NCBI GenBank assembly: GCA_963747535.1 | Contig: CAVVFX010000009.1 | Coordinates: 1 to 64,000, forward strand | Direction of reading: 5' to 3' | DNA length: 64,000 nt | Origin: CAVVFX01 sp963747535 | Lineage (GTDB): Bacteria; Acidobacteriota; Terriglobia; Bryobacterales; Bryobacteraceae | In this document: positions 34,392 through 44,149 of the stretch, one piece after another | Position numbering within the stretch: the first letter of the stretch is position 1 | How the letters are laid out: the number at the start of each line of letters is the position of its first letter | Program-made: the position numbers and the translations under genes | Notes under the pieces: model-generated | Seen by the model: only the letters and a program-made list of their open reading frames with translations | Database searches by the model: none | Told to the model about the DNA's origin: nothing

Positions 34392-34443
34392 GGATGGCAG
34401 GCTGATTGCCATCCAGACTCGCAGGCGAAACCGCCTGCGCCAC
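34392..34443 (-). repeat. Two-hairpin REP-like repeat, minus orientation
   Basis: On the minus strand: header GTGGCGC, hairpin GCAGGCGGTTTCGCCTGC, then GGATGGCA...TGCCATCC. The first stem is nearly the one at 39644-39685, supporting membership of the same family. Confidence 0.65.
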
Positions 34444-34481
34444 TAATGCGAGTCCTCTCGCTTTCAGTTCTGGCGCTGGCA

Positions 34482-35795
34482 TTAATCCCACTGAATCCGC
34501 TTGCGCCACCCCTTCTTTTCTGCGGCCATCAACAGGCAGATGCAAACTCCCGTTGCGATCTCAATTCTTTGTGAGTAGCCTTGCGGACTGAACAGGCAGT
34601 GCCAAAGGCACATGATGAGGTTGAACATAGCGAACGCTGAAAACCGGTCGAGCGGGCGTCTCACGACCCACCATAAGGACTGGATCAGCTGCACCAGGAA
34701 GAAGACGAAAAACGTGGACCCGAAAATCCCCCCTTCCACGGCTGCCTGCAGAATCTGGGAGTGGCCTAGAGCCATACCTGTTGCGACGTACTTTCCGCCG
34801 AGGTTGCTCGTGATGGCCCGGTGCAGGTTCAGGTGCGCCTCACTGATGTTCCAGGAGCCGGTCCCCACGAACGGATGCTGGCCGATGAGCTGGATCGCCG
34901 TAAAAATCGCGGTCACGCGAGCCAGGTTGGATCCTGAACGGCGCTCCGCGAATTCCTGATTGGTACCTTTGAGCAGATAGTAGGTTCCGGCAGCTCCCGC
35001 CGAGACCGCCAGCACCAGGACCACCAACAGAAGGTTTCTTAGCCGACGCGCGGCGAGCGTCTGGGCCAAAAGCACGACGGCAACCGCGATACACACCCCA
35101 CCCACCAGACGCGAGTCAAGCGCAACGCTCATGATGCCTACCGGGATTAAACTGAGAAGCGCGTAAACCGCCGCCCGGCGTTTGCCGAAAAAGCCCGCTA
35201 CGATGCAGACCGAACTGACCCAGGAGAAGTTCAGATCGAACTTCCACTTGATCGCAAAATCACCTTGCAAGCTGCTGTGCGGCATGAGTAGTGCGGAGAA
35301 GACCAAACCCAGGAAGAGCGGGAACAGATTGTACCGGTTCTTCCTGCCGATCGCGTATAGCCCAAGGACGTCCGTCGCCAGGAACCCCATCCGTGCCCAG
35401 CCACGCAAGAGGTTATCCACCGGAGTGCCAACAGAAATGTCGGTAAGAACGTAGGCGAGGCAGGTTACTGCCAGGGAGACCATGAACCAGTAAAGGTGCT
35501 TGGTCCAGAACCTCGAGTTCCCAAGATTGAGGAAGACCCCAAAAAACGCGATCATGGCGAGCAAAATTTCGCCCAGAAACAGAGTGCCGGTAAACTGCAG
35601 CTCCACTCCGAGCGCAAACCCGACCACCATTAGCAGGGCGAATGGAAAAGGAAGCGGACCCAGTCTGACCCGCAAGCTCTCCTGACGCCAGGGAGTGCGC
35701 GAGAGCATAAACGGCCGCGGGGTTGTTGGTCCGGGCGGCACTTGATCGGGTATCGTTATGTTCGCGGCGTAGTTTGACACATTTCCAGCCCTCAT
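34482..35795 (-). CDS. O-antigen ligase/polymerase-like membrane protein
   Basis: Protein of 437 residues with about eleven membrane segments. It has the Wzy_C/WaaL-type region: a long periplasmic loop with TAIQLIGQHPFVGTGSWNISEAH and the helices after it (GHSQILQAAVEGGIFGSTFFV). Would polymerise or ligate surface polysaccharide. It is divergent from the flippase at 35911, so the two probably share a promoter region and pathway. Confidence 0.8.
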   Translation of the reverse strand: MRAGNVSNYAANITIPDQVPPGPTTPRPFMLSRTPWRQESLRVRLGPLPFPFALLMVVGFALGVELQFTGTLFLGEILLAMIAFFGVFLNLGNSRFWTKHLYWFMVSLAVTCLAYVLTDISVGTPVDNLLRGWARMGFLATDVLGLYAIGRKNRYNLFPLFLGLVFSALLMPHSSLQGDFAIKWKFDLNFSWVSSVCIVAGFFGKRRAAVYALLSLIPVGIMSVALDSRLVGGVCIAVAVVLLAQTLAARRLRNLLLVVLVLAVSAGAAGTYYLLKGTNQEFAERRSGSNLARVTAIFTAIQLIGQHPFVGTGSWNISEAHLNLHRAITSNLGGKYVATGMALGHSQILQAAVEGGIFGSTFFVFFLVQLIQSLWWVVRRPLDRFSAFAMFNLIMCLWHCLFSPQGYSQRIEIATGVCICLLMAAEKKGWRKRIQWD

Positions 35796-35910
35796 CAGGC
35801 TGTATCGGTCGAATGGGGCGATCCCTTGAGGGTTTGGCGAAGTTTTACCGCGACCACATCTCCAAGAAGAAATTATTGAGATAAACCGCGGAGAAATAGC
35901 ACCAGATGAC

Positions 35911-37353
35911 TTGGAAGACCTGATCTCACGCCTGCGGACTCTGCTGACTCTTCAGTCGCAGCTGAGCCTCAATATCATTTCGTCGTTGGGAACCGCTCTT
36001 TTGAGCACGCTGGTCATCGGCATCGCCTATCCGGTGTATCTTCACTTCCTGGGCTACGAGCAATACGGGCTATGGCTCGTGTTGTCGACCGTCCTGGCGA
36101 TGGCGCAACTGGGCAACCTGGGGCTGTCTCCAGCGCTGCTGAAGCTGGTGGCTGAGGATTTCGCGGCAGGCGACGTCGATGGCGTTTACCAGTACGTCAG
36201 TTGCGGTATGTTTTCCCTGGCCTCGAGCGGGACTGTCCTGGTGTGCGGGATCGTGTGGATGCGCCATCCCCTGATAGCGATCTTCGGAATCAGCGGCGCC
36301 AACGCTGAAATGGCTTATTGGATGCTTCCGTATATCGCTGTCCTTTCCGTCTATGCCCTGATGGCCGATGCATTGAACTCGACTGTGGCGGGGCTCGGGC
36401 GCTATGACCTGGTCAACTACTCGCAATTAACGGGGCAGGTTCTGACGGTAGCGGCCGCGATCGTGCTGTTCAAGCTGCGCTGCGGAGTCTGGGGCCTGCT
36501 GATCGCGAATGCCGCCGGGACGCTGTTCCTGAACGTTGTGAGCCTGGTGCTGATTCGCCGGATTACGCACTCGGGAACCTGGATGCGCTTCACCTGGGAC
36601 CAGCACCGGCTCGGCCGTCTCCTGAACTTCGGATCGTGGGTGTTTGGGGCATCGGTTCTAAGCACCGCGTTTAACCCGCTGAACAAGCTCTTCGTCACCC
36701 GCTTCGCAGGCATCGCCGCCGTGCCGGTCTACGATATTTCCTATACTGCAGCCCTTAAAATCCGCTCGTTCGTGGAAAGCGGATTCCGCTCGCTCACGCC
36801 CGAATTCAGCAGTCTGAATGCCGTCGACCCGCAGCAGGCACACGACCGTCTGGCCTGGGCGGATCGCCACGGGCTACAGGTCGTCCTCTACGGCGGGACG
36901 CTGCTTTTTCTGGTGATTTTTCTCTTCTGCGCATCCGGTTTGCGGTGGTGGTTGCGCGGCAGATTCACGCCGGAGCTTCCGCACGTGTTCAGGATCCTGA
37001 TCCTGGGAGGTTACACGAGCCTTTGGGGAGTCCAGGCCTGGTACTCGCTCTTGGGGTTTGGGAAAAGCCCGCACATTTTCTTAGCCAACCTGTTGATGGT
37101 GCTGTGCAACATATCTTTCGTTCTGGCATGGCCGCTGGTGACGGCAAGGCCCGCCACGTTGACTACGGTGTGCATCGGGACCGGTTTCGGAATGCTGGCC
37201 TCGACCCTGTACCTTCGCTGGCAAGGGGCGCGGCTCCGGACGAATCTGGCCACCCGGGCGGACCGGGTTCACCCTACCCGGACGCCGAATACGATTCCCA
37301 GCGTAGCGATCGCCGCGCACAGCGCTACAAACCAATCCCCCCAGCGAGTGTAG
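35911..37353 (+). CDS. Polysaccharide flippase (Wzx/MATE family)
   Basis: Protein of 480 residues with about 12-14 membrane segments; starts MEDLISRLRTLLTLQSQLSLNI from TTG 35911, the first standard start after an in-frame stop at 35827. Features of oligosaccharide flippases: SSLGTALLSTLVIGIAYPVYL, LGYEQYGLWLVLSTV, LGNLGLSPALLKLVAED, and GIAAVPVYDISYTA. Expected to move lipid-linked oligosaccharide across the inner membrane. Its last 85 bases overlap the convergent lnt gene. Confidence 0.83.
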   Translation: MEDLISRLRTLLTLQSQLSLNIISSLGTALLSTLVIGIAYPVYLHFLGYEQYGLWLVLSTVLAMAQLGNLGLSPALLKLVAEDFAAGDVDGVYQYVSCGMFSLASSGTVLVCGIVWMRHPLIAIFGISGANAEMAYWMLPYIAVLSVYALMADALNSTVAGLGRYDLVNYSQLTGQVLTVAAAIVLFKLRCGVWGLLIANAAGTLFLNVVSLVLIRRITHSGTWMRFTWDQHRLGRLLNFGSWVFGASVLSTAFNPLNKLFVTRFAGIAAVPVYDISYTAALKIRSFVESGFRSLTPEFSSLNAVDPQQAHDRLAWADRHGLQVVLYGGTLLFLVIFLFCASGLRWWLRGRFTPELPHVFRILILGGYTSLWGVQAWYSLLGFGKSPHIFLANLLMVLCNISFVLAWPLVTARPATLTTVCIGTGFGMLASTLYLRWQGARLRTNLATRADRVHPTRTPNTIPSVAIAAHSATNQSPQRV

Positions 37354-38732
37354 AACGTCGTCTCTTTCAAATAGCTAAAATCGACCCTCGCCGAGACTGG
37401 CTGGAACGACCGGGCTATCCGTGCGATGCGGCCCGCGGGATCGATGGCTGCGGTAATTCCGTCGTTGGTCGAGCGCAGGATCCAGCGCCGGTTTTCAGCC
37501 GCACGCATGCGCACGATGTCAAGATGCTGGTACCGCGCGCCGCTTCGCCCGAACCAACTGTCATTGGACAAATTGAACAAGGCCTCCGCGCCCTGCAGGA
37601 CAAATTTGCGGATGTAGTTCGGAAATACCGATTCGTAGCATATGAACGTCCCGATGCGATGACCGTTTTCCTGGCTGACTACCACGCGGGTACCCGGTTC
37701 GAAGTCGCCGGCTTCGGTCGAGATCTTGCGGGCCAGGTAGCCCAGCGGCCACGGTACGAACTCCCCGAACGGCACCAGGTTGACCTTGTCGTAGCGGCTC
37801 AATTCGATGCCCTCGGGAGACCATAGCTCGGCTGAGTTCAGCGGTTGGCCATCCTGGGCTCGGCCGACCACGCCGGCGAGGAAGTAAGTAAGGCCGTTCT
37901 GTCCGGTGCGGCGCGCGACTTCAGCCAGTTCTGGAGTCTTTTCATAGAAGGGCGCGGGAACCTCGGGCCATACGAGCAAGTCTGGCTGTCTGGCCGCGTT
38001 CCGGGCCGCGAACGTCGAGAGCAGTTCCATCTGCTGGACGGTGGCTTCGAAGGTCGCAGGGTTCCAAACCTGGTCATCCGAGATATCAGGCTGAACGAGA
38101 ATGGCGCTCGCCGAGCCGCGCTGCGCTTCCGGCAACGAGGGCAGCGCGTAGAGCACCAGGATCAACAGGAGTGGCACGATCTGCAGCCGGGGGCGGCGGA
38201 GGAACGCGAGCGCCAGTGCCGTCGACATCAGGGCGAACAGGAACGACAAGCCGTAAACGCCGGTGATCGGGGCGAGACGCAGCGGGACGCCCATATCGAC
38301 CCCGGCATTGCCCAGGTCGAGCCACGCGAAGCCGAGCGGCCCATGAGTCCATTCGATCGCAACCCACAGCGCAGGTACGGCGATCGCCGCCCACGGCACC
38401 CGGATGGCCCATCCGGCCAGCAGCGCGAACACGCCCATATGAATCGACTTGGCCACGCAGAATAATGCGAAAAGTACCCAGCCGAGCACCGGCCCGGTGC
38501 CGCCATGCACGTCGAGCACGAATTGGATCCAGTAGTTCACGCCGCACCAGTAGATCAGGCCGGCGAGGTAGCCCATACCGAAGCGCACCAGAGCGCGAGG
38601 TTCGCGCGCTACCGCAACGGTCAACGGCGTCAAGGCGCATGGGGCCAGGTATGTAAAATCGAACTTGGGGAAAATAAGTACCAGCAGGATGCCGGACAGC
38701 GCGGCCAGCAACCAGTTCACCCCCGACTTCAC
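37269..38732 (-). CDS. lnt: Apolipoprotein N-acyltransferase
   Basis: Inner-membrane enzyme of 487 residues that adds the third acyl chain to lipoproteins. An N-terminal membrane block (to about 200) is followed by the nitrilase-like domain with the catalytic triad Glu257 (WPEVPAPF), Lys316 (YDKVNLVPFGEF) and Cys365 (TFICYESVF). The stop of lipA overlaps its ATG by four bases. The C-terminus overlaps the flippase gene on the other strand. Confidence 0.95.
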   Translation of the reverse strand: MKSGVNWLLAALSGILLVLIFPKFDFTYLAPCALTPLTVAVAREPRALVRFGMGYLAGLIYWCGVNYWIQFVLDVHGGTGPVLGWVLFALFCVAKSIHMGVFALLAGWAIRVPWAAIAVPALWVAIEWTHGPLGFAWLDLGNAGVDMGVPLRLAPITGVYGLSFLFALMSTALALAFLRRPRLQIVPLLLILVLYALPSLPEAQRGSASAILVQPDISDDQVWNPATFEATVQQMELLSTFAARNAARQPDLLVWPEVPAPFYEKTPELAEVARRTGQNGLTYFLAGVVGRAQDGQPLNSAELWSPEGIELSRYDKVNLVPFGEFVPWPLGYLARKISTEAGDFEPGTRVVVSQENGHRIGTFICYESVFPNYIRKFVLQGAEALFNLSNDSWFGRSGARYQHLDIVRMRAAENRRWILRSTNDGITAAIDPAGRIARIARSFQPVSARVDFSYLKETTFYTRWGDWFVALCAAIATLGIVFGVRVG

Positions 38733-39637
38733 ACGCGTCCCGCCTCGTCGTTGACCACATCGGCCATGTACGAGCTACGCACCAGCGGTCCGCTAAACAC
38801 CATCTTCAAGCCGATGGAAAGTCCGAAGTCCCGATAGCGATTAAACTGTTCCGGAGTCACGTATTCGCTGACTTTCAGGTTCCGGCGCGTCGGCTGCAAA
38901 TACTGGCCGATGGTCGCAACGTCCACTTGGGACGCAAGCAGATCGCGCAGCAGCTCGAATACCTCCGGCTCGGTCTCGCCCAGACCCACCATGAACCCCG
39001 ATTTGGTCATCACCTCGGGACGATGCTTCCGTGCAAAGGCAAGGACATCCAGTGATTGGCGGAAATCGGCTTGCGGGCGTACCCGCCGGTAAAGGCGGGG
39101 GATGGTCTCCATGTTGTGGTTGAAGACGTGAGGCCCGGCATCGAGCACGCGCGCGACAGCGCTCGTGTCACCGCAAAAATCGGGTGTTAGCACCTCCACG
39201 CGGGAATCGGGCAAAGCTTCCCGGACGGCGCGAACGGTTTGTGCGAAATGATGAGAGCCGCCATCCTCGAGATCGTCACGATTGACGCTGGTGATCACCA
39301 CGTAGCGCAGGTTCATTTCCGCGGCCATGCGGGCAACATTCCGTGGTTCGGCTGGATCGAGCGCCATATCGTGTTTCGTCGGATGGCCCTTGGGCACGGA
39401 ACAGAAACCACAGCCGCGGGTGCAGCGATTGCCCAGGATCATGAAGGTCGCGGCGCCCCGGTGAAAGCACTCGTGAATGTTAGGGCATCTCGCCGATTCG
39501 CAGACGGTGTGAAGATTCAGAGCGCGCAGGCCGGTCTTCAAACGGTGCAGCGACTCGAAGTGCGTGCGGTTCCTGCGCGCCCATTCGGGCAGGCGCGGAC
39601 TCGGATTGGGGTCGATCTGAATAAAGGTGTTCGGCAT
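38729..39637 (-). CDS. lipA: Lipoyl synthase
   Basis: Radical SAM enzyme of 302 residues inserting two sulfurs into octanoyl groups. The auxiliary cluster cysteines are Cys46, Cys51 and Cys57 (CESARCPNIHEC) and the SAM cluster cysteines Cys72, Cys76 and Cys79 (CTRGCGFC). A C-terminal RSSYMA motif holds the conserved serine ligand. Start ATG 39637 (MPNTFIQIDP) matches family length better than the upstream ATG 39760. Confidence 0.95.
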   Translation of the reverse strand: MPNTFIQIDPNPSPRLPEWARRNRTHFESLHRLKTGLRALNLHTVCESARCPNIHECFHRGAATFMILGNRCTRGCGFCSVPKGHPTKHDMALDPAEPRNVARMAAEMNLRYVVITSVNRDDLEDGGSHHFAQTVRAVREALPDSRVEVLTPDFCGDTSAVARVLDAGPHVFNHNMETIPRLYRRVRPQADFRQSLDVLAFARKHRPEVMTKSGFMVGLGETEPEVFELLRDLLASQVDVATIGQYLQPTRRNLKVSEYVTPEQFNRYRDFGLSIGLKMVFSGPLVRSSYMADVVNDEAGRV

Positions 39638-39643
39638 CGCATG

Positions 39644-39685
39644 GTGGGGCAGGCGGTTTTCGCCTGCCAGGTCCGCTTGCGGACC
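39644..39685 (+). repeat. Two-hairpin REP-like repeat upstream of lipA
   Basis: GTGGGGC header, hairpin GGCAGGCGGTTTTCGCCTGCC, then GGTCCGCTTGCGGACC. Stems differ from the GCAGACCA subtype but the plan is the same. Confidence 0.75.
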
Positions 39686-39737
39686 ATTTCTTCTCAGCTT
39701 CTCACGGTCGCGGCCCAGTAAATGTCGGGTCTGTTGA

Positions 39738-40394
39738 TTATTTTGCCACGATGGAATCAAAACCCTTGGATTTCAAATCCGCCTTGGCATGACCCATTTC
39801 GCCATTGCTTTTGAACGGACCTACCAGTACGCGAAAAAGTCCCTGCTTGGAGCTCTCGCCTAACAGTGCCGGAAACCCGCGTTCGCGCAGCACCTTGACC
39901 ATATTGTCAGCGTCGGGCCGGCGAACAGCCGAGACTTGCAGATACATTTCCTCGCTGCTGGGCTGCGCCATCGTCTCCTTCTTACCAGACGGTGAATCGA
40001 TGCCGAACTCGCCAGCCGTCGCGGCCGGAGGCGCGGCCTTCGTCTCGCCTCTGGTCGAGTCACTTCTCGTGGCGTCACCTCTTGAATCTGGCGGAGGCGC
40101 GCTCGGCGCGGAAGGTGCAGGCGTGCTGGCCGCATTCGGATCCACCGCTGCGGACGTGCTTTCGGGGGGCCCGCCTTCTGGCGCGGACCCCGTATCGAGC
40201 GCCTTCCCGGCCGCGTCGGGACGCGTGCCTCCCGCAGACGCCGGACCCGCGTTGAATCCAGCCGTTGCGGTATTTTTACCGACAAAATAGCCCATCGTAA
40301 AGAAAACACCCAGCAGGATCACTACAACAAAAAATGCGCTCAACAACTGTTTGTTGCCGAGGACCAGTTCGTGTTCGCCGTCGGTTCGAGTCAT
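39738..40394 (-). CDS. SPOR-domain membrane protein
   Basis: Protein of 218 residues with a short cytoplasmic start and one membrane helix (LLSAFFVVVILLGVFFTMGYF). A Pro/Ala/Ser-rich linker follows. The SPOR domain is at about 145-218 (YLQVSAVRRPDADNMVKVL, FRVLVGPFKS). It binds denuded peptidoglycan at division or growth sites. Six bases separate it from the slipin gene. Confidence 0.87.
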   Translation of the reverse strand: MTRTDGEHELVLGNKQLLSAFFVVVILLGVFFTMGYFVGKNTATAGFNAGPASAGGTRPDAAGKALDTGSAPEGGPPESTSAAVDPNAASTPAPSAPSAPPPDSRGDATRSDSTRGETKAAPPAATAGEFGIDSPSGKKETMAQPSSEEMYLQVSAVRRPDADNMVKVLRERGFPALLGESSKQGLFRVLVGPFKSNGEMGHAKADLKSKGFDSIVAK

Positions 40395-40400
40395 TGTTTA

Positions 40401-41189
40401 TCAGTTCTGTTTATGGCCGTCACCTCTATTGTCGCCGCCGTTCGCGTAGGATTCCAGTGCGCGGTTCAAATTTGACAGAATGTCAAGCGGCAAGGGAAAA
40501 ACCACGGTGGTGTTCTTCTCGACTCCGATTTCGGCCAATGTCTGAAGATAGCGCAGTTGCAGGGCCGCCGGCTGCTTCTGGAGCACTTCCGCGGCCATGG
40601 CCAACTTTTCGGCAGCGGTGTATTCCCCCTCGGCGTGAATGATCTTGGCGCGTCGTTCGCGTTCGGCCTCGGCCTGTTTGGCGATCGCGCGGATCATCTG
40701 TTCCGCGATATCCACCTGCTTGACCTCTACCATGGTCACCTTCACTCCCCATGGCGACGTGTGCTGATCCAGAATGGACTGCAGGCGCATGTTCAGACTC
40801 TCCCGCTGGCTCAACAACTGGTCCAGTTCGACCTCGCCCAGCACGCTGCGCAGCGTCGTCTGCGCCAGTTGCGAAGTCGCGTACAGGAAGTTGGCGACTT
40901 CAACTACCGCCAGCCGCGGCTGGAGCACCCGGAAATAAATCACGGCATTCACCTTCACCGTCACGTTATCGCGCGTAATGACGTCCTGCGGCGGGACTTC
41001 GATGGTGTCGACTCGCAGCGAGATGCGCACCATGCGATCGAACGGCACGAATACCAGAATGACGCCGGGTCCTTTCGGATTCGGCAGCACGTGTCCCAGA
41101 CGGAAGATGACGGCTCTTTCGTATTCCGTGATGATCTTGATCGAGGACAGCAGGTAAATCAGCACAACGGCTATAGCGATTAACATCAC
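40401..41189 (-). CDS. Slipin (SPFH/stomatin-family membrane protein)
   Basis: Protein of 262 residues with an N-terminal membrane hairpin (MLIAIAVVLIYLLSSIKIITEYERAVIF region) and an SPFH domain (GPGVILVFVPFDRMVRISLR, IRAIAKQAEAERERRAKIIHAEGE). Forms membrane scaffold rings. Adjacent to nfeD on the same strand, the conserved slipin-NfeD pair in which NfeD cleaves the slipin C-terminus. Confidence 0.9.
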   Translation of the reverse strand: MMLIAIAVVLIYLLSSIKIITEYERAVIFRLGHVLPNPKGPGVILVFVPFDRMVRISLRVDTIEVPPQDVITRDNVTVKVNAVIYFRVLQPRLAVVEVANFLYATSQLAQTTLRSVLGEVELDQLLSQRESLNMRLQSILDQHTSPWGVKVTMVEVKQVDIAEQMIRAIAKQAEAERERRAKIIHAEGEYTAAEKLAMAAEVLQKQPAALQLRYLQTLAEIGVEKNTTVVFPLPLDILSNLNRALESYANGGDNRGDGHKQN

Positions 41190-41243
41190 TCAACCACCCT
41201 TTCGTAACTTCGCCGGGAAACAAGCGATCCTCAGCTTTTCGTG

Positions 41244-42545
41244 TCAGCTTTCCTTCTCCCCAAGCGGCTCGACCTCCAGTTTGAGATGGTCGACCGCCAG
41301 CACGCGGGCGCGTCCACCTGACGCGACCGGCGAGGAGGAAACCGCATTCCAATATTCGCCGTGAACAAAGATCCGGCCTTCGGGCCTGAGATCCTCCATG
41401 GCCACTCCAATCTCGCCGATCATGCCTTCCACGCCGGTGACGACTTTATTGGCGCGGGCGCGGACCGCCAGCGAGAGCAGAAAAGCGGTAATGATGGCAA
41501 AGGGCAACGCCACCGAAATCGCGGTGGAGAGATGAATGCGCAACTCGGGCAGCGGACTGTCGACCAGCATCACCGCGCCCAGGACCATGCAGGCCGCTCC
41601 GCCCGCCGTCAGGATTCCGTGCGTCGCGAATTTGGCTTCCAGCACGAACATGGTCAAAGCCAGGATCAGCAGCCCCGCGCCCAACCAGTTGATCGGCAGC
41701 ACCGAGAGCGCCGAGAGTGCCACCAGCAGCAGCACGGCGCCGAATACGCCTGGTAGGACCATGCCGGGATGAACGAACTCCACGTAGATCAGGACTGCGC
41801 CGATCACCAGTAAAATCAGCGCCATGTTCGGATCGCTGACAGCCGAAAGGATCTGCTGGCGCCAGTTGGGTTCATAGGTCCGGACTTCGGGGTCACGCAG
41901 ATGGAGAGTCGTCTGGCTGCCGTTGAATCGTGTGATCGTGCGGCCGTCGAGTTGCGTGATGAGATCGTGCTCGTTAGCGGCTATGAGTTCGATCAGCTTG
42001 TCGTCCAGCGCCTCTTTTTCCGTAAAAGACTTACTTTCGCGAATGGCTTTTTCGGCCAGTTCGCTGTTGCGTCCGCGGTGCGAGGTGACGCTGCGCAGCG
42101 AAGCCGCCGCGTCATTCTCCACCTTTTGCTTCATGATGGGATCCATCTCGCCGCCGATCATCACCGGATGTGCGGCGCCGGTATTGGTGCCGGGAGCCAT
42201 GGCCGCCACGTCGCCCGCCTCCAGAATAAAGAAGCCGGCGGAGGCGGCGCGTGCGCCAGAGGGCGCAACCCAGGTAATCACTGGCACGGGTGAGGCGATG
42301 ATGCGCTGAATGATATCGCGCATCGAATCCATGAGCCCGCCCGGCGTATCGATCCGCAGCACAATCACGGAATCGTTTTCCTTGGCAGCCTGATCGATCG
42401 CCCTCGCTACAATTTCGACGGTAACGGGAGCGATAACGTTGTTGATGCCGGTGATCAGGATCGAAGGACGAGAGGAGGACGCGGCGTTGCCTCCCGCGAG
42501 AGGTAGCGCGCACACCAGCACCACGGCTGTGAAGAGATTGCGCAA
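41244..42545 (-). CDS. NfeD-type membrane serine protease
   Basis: Protein of 433 residues. A signal sequence is followed by a ClpP-like protease domain with the nucleophile Ser102 (GARAASAGFF) and a catalytic lysine in MKQK (138-141) after TGAAHPV. A multi-pass membrane region and a C-terminal OB-fold NfeD domain (GRIFVHGEYWNAVS) complete the long-form architecture. Partner of the slipin downstream. Confidence 0.88.
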   Translation of the reverse strand: MRNLFTAVVLVCALPLAGGNAASSSRPSILITGINNVIAPVTVEIVARAIDQAAKENDSVIVLRIDTPGGLMDSMRDIIQRIIASPVPVITWVAPSGARAASAGFFILEAGDVAAMAPGTNTGAAHPVMIGGEMDPIMKQKVENDAAASLRSVTSHRGRNSELAEKAIRESKSFTEKEALDDKLIELIAANEHDLITQLDGRTITRFNGSQTTLHLRDPEVRTYEPNWRQQILSAVSDPNMALILLVIGAVLIYVEFVHPGMVLPGVFGAVLLLVALSALSVLPINWLGAGLLILALTMFVLEAKFATHGILTAGGAACMVLGAVMLVDSPLPELRIHLSTAISVALPFAIITAFLLSLAVRARANKVVTGVEGMIGEIGVAMEDLRPEGRIFVHGEYWNAVSSSPVASGGRARVLAVDHLKLEVEPLGEKES

Positions 42546-42673
42546 CTGCTGCCACTATATCGCATCGCGCGGGCACGGCTGGCATAAGCAGGGCGCTGCC
42601 GTCAAGTGGATTAACGAAGTCTAATCGAAGTGTGAATTATCTTCCAGATACAAAATGTTTTCTCTAATTTGTA

Positions 42674-43090
42674 ATGCAGCCAACGGCATCGGGAAGTATA
42701 ATTGTCGGTAGTACGCAAAAATCCAATTCTGGAGTTTATGTTTTGAGAAAGCTTAACCCTTCCGAGCCCAAAGTGTCTGCAAACGCCGTGCCTTCCGCGA
42801 GGAATGCAAGAACTAAAACCTCCGACAAGGCCCCAGGTGCGCGCGCCGCAAAACACTCGAAAGCGGTTGTCGAGGAGCCGTTAGCCGCTCCTTCAGCAGC
42901 ACCCGCAGTTGTAGTAGAGTCCGTTGTTGCCGCGCCGCCCGCCGTGGCCCAACCGGAAGTCCCCGTAGCGAAGATCGTTTCATCCGAGGAGATCGCTAAG
43001 CTGGCCTACTCTTATTGGGCGGAGCGCGGTTATCAGGACGGCAATCCGCAGGAAGACTGGGTACGCGCCGAACAGGCGCTGTTAGCCTAG
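42674..43090 (+). CDS. DUF2934-containing protein
   Basis: Protein of 138 residues. The first 100 residues are Ala/Pro/Val-rich and probably disordered. The last 35 (EEIAKLAYSYWAERGYQDGNPQEDW and RAEQAL) match DUF2934, found in acidobacteria and proteobacteria with unknown function. The start at ATG 42674 is uncertain; a later TTG near 42743 is possible. Confidence 0.72.
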   Translation: MQPTASGSIIVGSTQKSNSGVYVLRKLNPSEPKVSANAVPSARNARTKTSDKAPGARAAKHSKAVVEEPLAAPSAAPAVVVESVVAAPPAVAQPEVPVAKIVSSEEIAKLAYSYWAERGYQDGNPQEDWVRAEQALLA

Positions 43091-43101
43091 GTCAGTCTGC
43101 C

Positions 43102-44049
43102 TTACCTGAGCCAGATCGACCATACGGTATCGACAGTCGCATGAGTTACTCCGGCACTTAATATCCGCCGGTTCGCTAAATAAGACCGTCCATAAAACAC
43201 TCCGGCTATAGCTGCCATGATTATGTAGCGCCAGTTAAATACGGCCCGCTTGTTGAAGTGCGCCAGGCCGAATAGTGCCGAGCTCACCAGCAGAGCGGCA
43301 CGCGTGCCGGTCTTCCTCTCGAGAACGGTCAGGAGAATCCCCCGAAAGAAGATCTCCTCGGGCAGCGCGACAAAGAACAGCGTAAACAACCAGCCCGCGG
43401 CGAAACTTGCGAGAGTACCGGGCGTCTGGTGCAAATGCAGAAAGCCGAGCGCGAAGCCCACGGCTAGCGCGAACGGAGCATAGAACGCGAATTCCCGGAG
43501 ACCTACGGCGAAATCGCTTATGCGTGCTCGAAAATCGAAGCCGATTTCGATATTTGTTCGGACCACCAGATATTCGTACAGCATCACGTCGACGAAGAGG
43601 AACTTCTCGAGCCCGCTCAATCCCGGTATGGGCCACGCGGCGGCAAAGACATGCTTCTCGATGATCAGCGCGACGGCCAGAAGAGCGCAATAATCAGCCC
43701 AGCTTGCGTGGACGAACTCGAGCAACGCGGTGAGTCCCAGAATGGCGAGCAGCAGTTCCGCACACAGGCCTGGGCGAAACTCGCCGCGCAAAATACTGAA
43801 CACAAGGTAGGGCAGGATAAACACTGCCGCGGTTGCAATGCGCTCGAACGGACGCGTCAGCTTAGTCTTGAGGAGACCGCCAAGACCGAATCCGAAAAAC
43901 CAGTAGGGCGCCAGCAACAGCGTGAAGCTCAGTTCGACTGCGGCCGGATGGGCGCCTAGCTTCTCCGCAACACCGAAATGGACGGCGGTAAACCAGAAGG
44001 CCACCAACAAGACAGCGAAACCGATAGCTGCAGTGCGAAGCCGGATCAT
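43102..44049 (-). CDS. CPBP-family intramembrane metalloprotease
   Basis: Protein of 315 residues with about eight membrane segments. The Rce1/CPBP signature is near the C-terminus: EEIFFRGILLTVLE, FGLAHFNKR and a final histidine in HATVDTVWSI. These give the glutamate and histidine zinc ligands. Substrate unknown. Stands alone on the minus strand. Confidence 0.85.
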   Translation of the reverse strand: MIRLRTAAIGFAVLLVAFWFTAVHFGVAEKLGAHPAAVELSFTLLLAPYWFFGFGLGGLLKTKLTRPFERIATAAVFILPYLVFSILRGEFRPGLCAELLLAILGLTALLEFVHASWADYCALLAVALIIEKHVFAAAWPIPGLSGLEKFLFVDVMLYEYLVVRTNIEIGFDFRARISDFAVGLREFAFYAPFALAVGFALGFLHLHQTPGTLASFAAGWLFTLFFVALPEEIFFRGILLTVLERKTGTRAALLVSSALFGLAHFNKRAVFNWRYIIMAAIAGVFYGRSYLANRRILSAGVTHATVDTVWSIWLR

Positions 44050-44149
44050 TGGGCCCCGCCCTTGGCCATTTCTACAAAATAGAGTAGGCTGTACACCTTG
44101 TCAAGGTAGCCGGCATTACGTTGGCAGGTAAGCTGCCCGGTTTTCAGCG

